Notes under the pieces: model-generated
What the model was told of the DNA's origin: nothing
What the model saw: the letters and a program-made list of their open reading frames with translations, nothing else
The model's database searches: none
Position numbers and translations under genes: made by a program
Origin: Actinoplanes octamycinicus
Lineage (GTDB): Bacteria > Actinomycetota > Actinomycetes > Mycobacteriales > Micromonosporaceae
Reading direction: 5' to 3'
Assembly (NCBI RefSeq): GCF_014205225.1
Contig: NZ_JACHNB010000001.1
Span: 1,612,001-1,676,000, forward strand
Length of the DNA: 64,000 nt
Shown: positions 59,814-64,000 of the stretch, in pieces
Layout of the letters: each line of letters begins with the position of its first letter
Numbering within the stretch: position 1 is the first letter of the stretch

Positions 59814-60200
59814 ATGCTCGATCTAGACCTGTTACCAGGTGAGTACACGGTGTGCCGCCTGCCGGCCGGCTCCACCCTGCCCGCCTCGCTGACCACGGGT
59901 CCGGACGACAAGAGCGTCATCTCGGTGACGTGGGGACTCGACGAGATCTCGATCATCTGCCCGTCGGACCGCGTTCCGGAGGGCGCCGAGACCGACACGG
60001 CCTGGCGCGCGCTGCGGGTCGCCGGCCTGGAGCTGACCATGACCGGGGTGCTGGCCTCGCTGGTCGGCCCGCTCGCCGACGCCCGGGTCAACATCGTCAC
60101 CTTCTCCACCTACGACACCGACTATCTGCTGGTGCCGACCGTCCGCCTCACCGAGGCGGTCAACACCCTCACCGCGGCCGGCCACCGCATCGCCGGCTGA
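59814..60200 (+). CDS. ACT-domain protein
   Basis: A 128-residue protein with two ACT-like halves: LLPGEYTVCRLPAGSTLPA and EISIICPSDRVPEG in the first, LELTMTGVLASLVGPLADARVNIVTFSTYDTDYLLVP in the second. This is the CASTOR/YbaJ-like arrangement found in small amino-acid-binding regulators. The ligand and partner are unknown. Confidence 0.85.
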   Translation: MLDLDLLPGEYTVCRLPAGSTLPASLTTGPDDKSVISVTWGLDEISIICPSDRVPEGAETDTAWRALRVAGLELTMTGVLASLVGPLADARVNIVTFSTYDTDYLLVPTVRLTEAVNTLTAAGHRIAG

Positions 60201-60338
60201 CGCCCGGCGTCACTCGCGGCCGCGCCCGGTTCGGCTCACCCCACTTCTTCGGTACGACCGCGGCCGCCCGCCACCGCCGGCCGGCCTCCGGTATCGAATC
60301 GTCAACCGGCGATCTGGCTTCGGGCCGGGCCGGGCTCC

Positions 60339-60344
60339 TACCAT
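60339..60344 (+). promoter_or_regulatory. Candidate -10 hexamer TACCAT
   Basis: TACCAT ends 6 nt before the GTG at 60351. Confidence 0.45.
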
Positions 60345-60350
60345 GAGCCG

Positions 60351-60944
60351 GTGTTCCCCCGCACACGCCACATTCCGGTGGCCGTGGGTGCTCTCCTGCT
60401 GACGGCCGCCTGCGGCGCGCCACCGGAGCCGCTGCCCACGAGTCCCCCACTGTCCCCGGTCAGCGCTCCGCCGTCGGGGTCGCTGCCGCCGCCCGCCCTG
60501 GCGCCGCTGACGCCGACCTACGCGCCCACCTACGCCCCGACGCCGGTCTCCACCCCGACCTACACCTATCCGCCGACGCCGACCGCGACGACCACGGTCA
60601 CCGCGACGCCCGGGCTGACCAACTCGCCGACGCCGACCCCGTCGCACGCCCCCAAGTGCTCCGGCCGGCCCACCAAGGCGGAGATCCTCGCGTTGATCAA
60701 GGGCAAGCCGGGCATCCCGAAGGCGAAGCTGACCGTGCAGGACGGGCCGTTCTGCGCCGGGACCTGGTCGTTCACCACGGTGGAGATCGCCGGGCAGGGC
60801 GCCGACGAGCTGGAGCCGCTGATGGTGGTGGCCACCGGCAAGGGCAGCACGCTGGCCCTGGTCGCGGCCGGCACCGACGTCTGCAACGCGCAGGTCCAGG
60901 CCGGCGCCCCGGCCGGGATCCGGGTGCTGGTCTGCGGCTTCTAG
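60351..60944 (+). CDS. Putative lipoprotein with Pro/Thr-rich stalk
   Basis: A 197-residue protein. A lipoprotein signal peptide with lipobox LTAAC (Cys about 21) is followed by a Pro/Thr/Ser-rich stalk to about residue 100 (TPTYAPTYAPTPVSTPTY), then a compact domain of about 95 residues with four Cys and AGTWSFTTVEIAGQG. It would be anchored outside the membrane. The domain is not recognised. Confidence 0.78.
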   Translation: MFPRTRHIPVAVGALLLTAACGAPPEPLPTSPPLSPVSAPPSGSLPPPALAPLTPTYAPTYAPTPVSTPTYTYPPTPTATTTVTATPGLTNSPTPTPSHAPKCSGRPTKAEILALIKGKPGIPKAKLTVQDGPFCAGTWSFTTVEIAGQGADELEPLMVVATGKGSTLALVAAGTDVCNAQVQAGAPAGIRVLVCGF

Positions 60945-61100
60945 ACCCCACCCGGCCGCGCGACCCGAGACCAGGGAGTCCGCCGCGCCCCGGAACGCGC
61001 GATGGACGCGGTGTTCCGGTGGTCGCGGTGCGCGGTCGGTGCGGCGCGGTCAACACGCGGGACGGGTGATATGCGGCCCGGGGCCGGGACTTGTGGGCCA

Positions 61101-61106
61101 TAGACT
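61101..61106 (+). promoter_or_regulatory. Candidate -10 hexamer TAGACT
   Basis: TAGACT ends 6 nt before the pheA ATG at 61113. Confidence 0.5.
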
Positions 61107-61112
61107 GACGGG

Positions 61113-62060
61113 ATGCCCGGTACGCCGCCCACCCGCTTCACCTACCTCGGTCCGGAGGGCACCTTCACCGAGGCGGCCCTGCGCACCATCCCGGCCGCGG
61201 AGCACGGGCTGCGCACGCCGGCCCGGAGCGTGCCCGAGGCGCTGGAGGCGGTGCGGGCCGGGGAGGCCGACGCCGCCCTGGTGCCGCTGGAGAACTCGGT
61301 GGGCGGGGCCATTCCGGTCACCCTGGACGAGCTGGTCACCGGCAGCCCGCTGATGATCGCCCGGGAGGTGCTGCTGCCGGTCGAGTTCGTGCTGGCCGCC
61401 GACGCACTGAAGCCGCTGGCCGGGCTGCGGACCATCGCGGCGCATCCGCAGGCGTCCGCGCAGTGCCGGCGCTGGCTGCAGGCGAACGTGCCGGACGCGG
61501 TGGTGGTCGACGTGCTCTCCAACGCGGCGGCGGCGCTGCACGCGGCCGCCGGGGAGTTCGACGCGGCGCTCTGCGCCCCGATCGGCGTCCCGCGCAACAA
61601 GCTCACCGTGCTCGCCGAGAAAGTCGCCGACCGGGCCGAGGCGGTCACCCGGTTCGCCCTGCTGACCCGGCCCGCGACGCCACCGCCGCCGACCGGGGAC
61701 GACGTCACCTCGCTGGCCGTGTCGATCCGGCACGACCAGGTCGGCGCGCTGCTCGCGGTGCTCACCGAGCTGGCAGTCCGCGGCGTGAACCTGTCCCGGA
61801 TCGAGTCCCGGCCGACCGGCGAGCAACTCGGGACCTACTACTTCATCCTGGACTGCACCGGCCACGTCGCCGAGGCCCGGGTCGGCGAGGCGCTCCAGGG
61901 CCTGCGCCGGATCTGCGCCGACGTCCGCTTCCTGGGCAGCTACGCCCGCCACCGGCTGGTGCCGGAGCCCCCGGTCCAGGCCCCGGCCGGCCTCTCCGAC
62001 GCCGACTTCGCCGACTCCGCCGCCTGGCTCCACCGCCTCCGCTCCGGTGACATCGCCTGA
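61113..62060 (+). CDS. pheA: Prephenate dehydratase
   Basis: A 315-residue enzyme converting prephenate to phenylpyruvate in phenylalanine synthesis. The periplasmic-binding-like catalytic domain has YLGPEGTFTEAAL, ALVPLENSVGG and the catalytic AVTRFALL. The C-terminal ACT domain has ALLAVLTELAVRGVNLSRIE then SRPTGEQLGTYYFILD, the phenylalanine-feedback site. No chorismate mutase domain is fused, as in other actinobacteria. Confidence 0.97.
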   Translation: MPGTPPTRFTYLGPEGTFTEAALRTIPAAEHGLRTPARSVPEALEAVRAGEADAALVPLENSVGGAIPVTLDELVTGSPLMIAREVLLPVEFVLAADALKPLAGLRTIAAHPQASAQCRRWLQANVPDAVVVDVLSNAAAALHAAAGEFDAALCAPIGVPRNKLTVLAEKVADRAEAVTRFALLTRPATPPPPTGDDVTSLAVSIRHDQVGALLAVLTELAVRGVNLSRIESRPTGEQLGTYYFILDCTGHVAEARVGEALQGLRRICADVRFLGSYARHRLVPEPPVQAPAGLSDADFADSAAWLHRLRSGDIA

Positions 62061-62204
62061 CCCCAGAACGCGTCGCAATCGGTCCTGGGCGCGTCGCGCC
62101 AGGACGGCTGGGCCTGAGGGGTGTCTCAGGGCGGTTGAGGGACCCGTGGAAGCCAGCCCGGACCGCGGGCGCGGTGCGGTCCGGGACGATGCGGGGTTCG
62201 GGGT

Positions 62205-62354
62205 TGGCGGGTCGTGACCACCCGCGGACGTCGCCCTGGAGGGCCGGGCGTTCTGGACGCGCAGCGGCCAGCCCGGCCCGGAAGGGTCCCTGGCGGGAGC
62301 GACGATCAGTGATCAGCGCGGATCCGAGTCAGCAAGCTCTTGAATTTGATCTTG
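62205..62354 (-). repeat. Dispersed intergenic repeat, copy C
   Basis: Reverse-oriented copy. Minus-strand reading gives AAGATCAAATTCAAGAGCTT, GCTCCCGCC, GCTGGCCGCTGCGCGTCCAG and GTCCGCGGGTGGTCACG, which align in order with copies A and B. It lies between pheA and the convergent zincin-like gene. Nothing else is seen in 62061-62378. Confidence 0.72.
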
Positions 62355-62378
62355 GAGATCCACCGGGCGAAGCCGAAG

Positions 62379-62732
62379 TCATCCCCAGCCGAGTTCGTGG
62401 AGGCGGTGGTCGTCGATGCCGAAGTGGTGGGCGATCTCGTGGACCACGGTGATCGCCACCTCCTCGACCACGTCGTCCTCCGAGTCGCAGACGCGCAGCG
62501 TGGGCAGGCGATAGATGGTGATCCGGTCGGGCAGCGCGCCGGCGTAGTCCCAGCCGCGCTCGGTCAGAGCGGTGCCCTCGTAGAGACCCAGCAGGTCGTC
62601 GCTGCCGTCCGGTGGGGCGTCCTCGACCAGGAACACCACATTGTTCATCAGGGAGAGCAGCTCCACGGGCACCTCGTCGAGGGCCTCACCGACCAGCTCC
62701 TCGAAGCGTTCCCGACTCATCTCGACCGGCAC
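62379..62732 (-). CDS. Zincin-like metallopeptidase family protein
   Basis: A 117-residue protein with the MSRERFEELVGEALDEVP start and C-terminal VVHEIAHHFGIDDHRLHELG containing HExxHxxGxxD, a metzincin-like zinc site, as in the DUF1025 family. Very small for a protease; its substrate is unknown. The GTG at 62732 gives VPVEMSRERF, as in relatives; ATG 62720 is an alternative. Confidence 0.9.
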   Translation of the reverse strand: MPVEMSRERFEELVGEALDEVPVELLSLMNNVVFLVEDAPPDGSDDLLGLYEGTALTERGWDYAGALPDRITIYRLPTLRVCDSEDDVVEEVAITVVHEIAHHFGIDDHRLHELGWG

Positions 62733-62794
62733 AGGCACATTGTGCCCTGTGTCGCCGGCGCGTCCGGTCACCCGGAAGCGCCGGCGGACATCGA

Positions 62795-63223
62795 TCAGGC
62801 CAGTTTGGCCGAGAGGCTGATCGCCGCACCCGGGCTGAGCAGGCGGGAGATCGGGCAGTTCTCCTTCGCCCCCTCAGCGATCTTCTGGAACGTGGCGTCG
62901 TCGATGCCGGGCACGTCGCCGACGGTCTCCAGGTCGATCCGGGAGACGCCGAAGCCGGCATCGGTCTTGTCCAGGTGCACCTTGGCGACGGTCTCGACCG
63001 AGGTGGGCGTGAAGCCCGCGTCGGCGAGGCCCTTGGAGAAGGCCATCGAGAAGCAGCCGGAGTGGGCCGCGGCGATGAGCTCCTCCGGGTTGGTCCCCTC
63101 GCCCTCCTCGAAGCGTGACTTGAAGGAGTAGTTCCCCTGCAGGCCACCCTTACCAGTCTTTACCGTGCCGGAACCCTCGGTGAGGTTCCCTTCCCAGCGG
63201 GCCGAAGCAGAACGAATAGGCAT
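62795..63223 (-). CDS. OsmC family peroxidase
   Basis: A 142-residue thiol-dependent peroxidase of the OsmC subfamily. Two redox Cys are present, in AAAHSGCFSMAFS and in KENCPISRLL, together with TNPEELIAAAHSG. It reduces organic hydroperoxides. ATG at 63223 with TAGCGT 7 nt upstream gives MPIRSASARWEGN. Confidence 0.95.
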   Translation of the reverse strand: MPIRSASARWEGNLTEGSGTVKTGKGGLQGNYSFKSRFEEGEGTNPEELIAAAHSGCFSMAFSKGLADAGFTPTSVETVAKVHLDKTDAGFGVSRIDLETVGDVPGIDDATFQKIAEGAKENCPISRLLSPGAAISLSAKLA

Positions 63224-63230
63224 GGACAGA

Positions 63231-63236
63231 ACGCTA
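63231..63236 (-). promoter_or_regulatory. Candidate -10 hexamer TAGCGT for osmC-like gene
   Basis: Minus-strand TAGCGT ends 7 nt before the ATG at 63223. The divergent gene starts 33 bp away. Confidence 0.5.
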
Positions 63237-63256
63237 GCCCATCCGGGGGCCGCTGG

Positions 63257-63976
63257 ATGGCTGACGACGCAGGGCTCATCATGGATCACATGTCCGAGAC
63301 AGTGGTCGAATTCGGTCCGGCGGAACCACCGTCCGGGTCACGGGCCGGCGGGTTCCTTCGTGGGCTCGGCACCGACGCCCGGCTCGCCCCGCTGGTGGCG
63401 GCGCTGGGCGCGGTCGCCGGGTTCGCCTCGCTGATCTCCGAGTGGCAGGTGACCACGGTCGAGGGCCTGGAGTTCAACTCCGACGAGGTGGGCGAGACGA
63501 AGATGCTGCCGGCCGACCTGATCGACCTGGGTGGCATCGGCGCGGCCTACCTCGGTGGGCTGTTCCTGCTGGTGATCGCGGTGGTGCTGACGCTGTTCGG
63601 CCCGGAGGCCGGTCGGCGGTACGCCCGGGTGGCCGGTCTGGGCGCCGGTGGCGTGCTGCTCGCCCTGCTGCTGGCCATGGTCCAGCTGATCAACGACGCG
63701 ACCCGGGTGATCGCCCGCTTCTACACCATCGATCTGAGCGCGGAGAACCTGAAGCTGGCCTACGGTCGCGGGCTGTGGTGCGCGCTGGCCGGGGTGGCAG
63801 CCGGGCTGCTCGCGTTGTGGCTGTCCGGCCGGGACTCCGGGCCGGCCGCGCCGTCGCGCTGGCGACGGTCCACGCCGGCCGACGACGAACCGGACGAACC
63901 GCTGGAACTGAGCATCATGCCGACCGCGCCGTTCGCCTCCCACCCGAGTGACCGGGACATGCCCCACCAGCAATAA
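63257..63976 (+). CDS. Membrane protein, unknown function
   Basis: A 239-residue protein with about four spans (about 43-62, 95-115, 128-148, 173-192), a periplasmic loop with TTVEGLEFNSDEVGE and a disordered acidic C-terminal tail ending SDRDMPHQQ. No family recognised. Starts at 63257, 63281 or 63290 (MSETVVEF) are all possible and I cannot separate them. Confidence 0.7.
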   Translation: MADDAGLIMDHMSETVVEFGPAEPPSGSRAGGFLRGLGTDARLAPLVAALGAVAGFASLISEWQVTTVEGLEFNSDEVGETKMLPADLIDLGGIGAAYLGGLFLLVIAVVLTLFGPEAGRRYARVAGLGAGGVLLALLLAMVQLINDATRVIARFYTIDLSAENLKLAYGRGLWCALAGVAAGLLALWLSGRDSGPAAPSRWRRSTPADDEPDEPLELSIMPTAPFASHPSDRDMPHQQ

Positions 63977-64000
63977 ATCGGGCGCGGCGGACCGGTAGGC

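Noticed and set aside
62135..62452. 105-residue plus-strand ORF
   Set aside because: It lies across repeat copy C, is Arg/Gly-rich and has no start signal.

Overview
This is high-GC actinobacterial chromosome. The gene content (DUF5324- and DUF5926-like proteins, EccB, a DUF485/ActP pair, SoxR, a FhuF-like reductase next to IdeR-type boxes) and the many genes that begin 6-8 nt after a TANNNT hexamer fit a filamentous actinomycete. My best guess is Micromonosporaceae, Actinoplanes-like; this is inferred from gene content and style, not from a marker gene.

Layout. 1-3.3 kb: the 5' part of a sensor kinase running off the left edge, a tiny membrane protein, a lower-GC islet (one orphan gene plus a decayed IS5-type transposase) and tRNA-Arg(ACG) and tRNA-Ser(GCT). 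3.4-9.8 kb: an EcsC-like protein with a low-complexity N-terminus, a CPBP protease, a flavohemoprotein, an unusual XRE-HTH/peptide deformylase fusion and, divergent from it across two IdeR-like boxes, a FhuF-like siderophore-iron reductase. 10-17 kb: polytopic glycosyltransferase-like protein, methyltransferase, PEBP-like protein, NlpC/P60 hydrolase, quinone oxidoreductase, tRNA-Ser(TGA). 17-25.5 kb: PKD-domain secreted protein, SoxR divergent from a split transketolase, rhomboid protease, cyclophilin, EccB, CorA. 25.6-33.1 kb: an aminotransferase divergent from a three-gene overlapping operon (nucleotidyltransferase, glycerol-1-phosphate-dehydrogenase-like enzyme, CDP-alcohol phosphotransferase), then a glycosyltransferase, an Fpg/Nei glycosylase and a polyprenyl glycosylphosphotransferase. 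This block looks devoted to envelope polyols and glycans.

33.1-43 kb: a LytS/LytR-type two-component pair bracketed by DnaA-box-like sequences, two 51-bp minisatellites, a PTPS-like protein without metal ligands, an OmpR-type regulator/kinase pair, a DUF4173 membrane protein, a DUF485/solute symporter pair and an RlpA-like protein. 43.4-54 kb: an ABC transporter, a GntR regulator flanked by two paralogous small genes, flavin reductase-like protein, DUF485/ActP, LCP ligase, rhodanese, GDPD, a soluble histidine kinase and a small secreted protein.

54-64 kb: DUF5926 protein, an apparently intact IS110-family element inserted in a dispersed intergenic repeat, a DUF1579 pseudogene, arginine deiminase, NERD-, PAS- and ACT-domain proteins, a lipoprotein, prephenate dehydratase, a zincin-like protein, OsmC and a membrane protein. 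The most notable observation is that the non-coding end of the IS110 element holds four short segments, in the order expected for a bridge RNA, matching the left target, right target, left donor and right donor at the reconstructed junctions.
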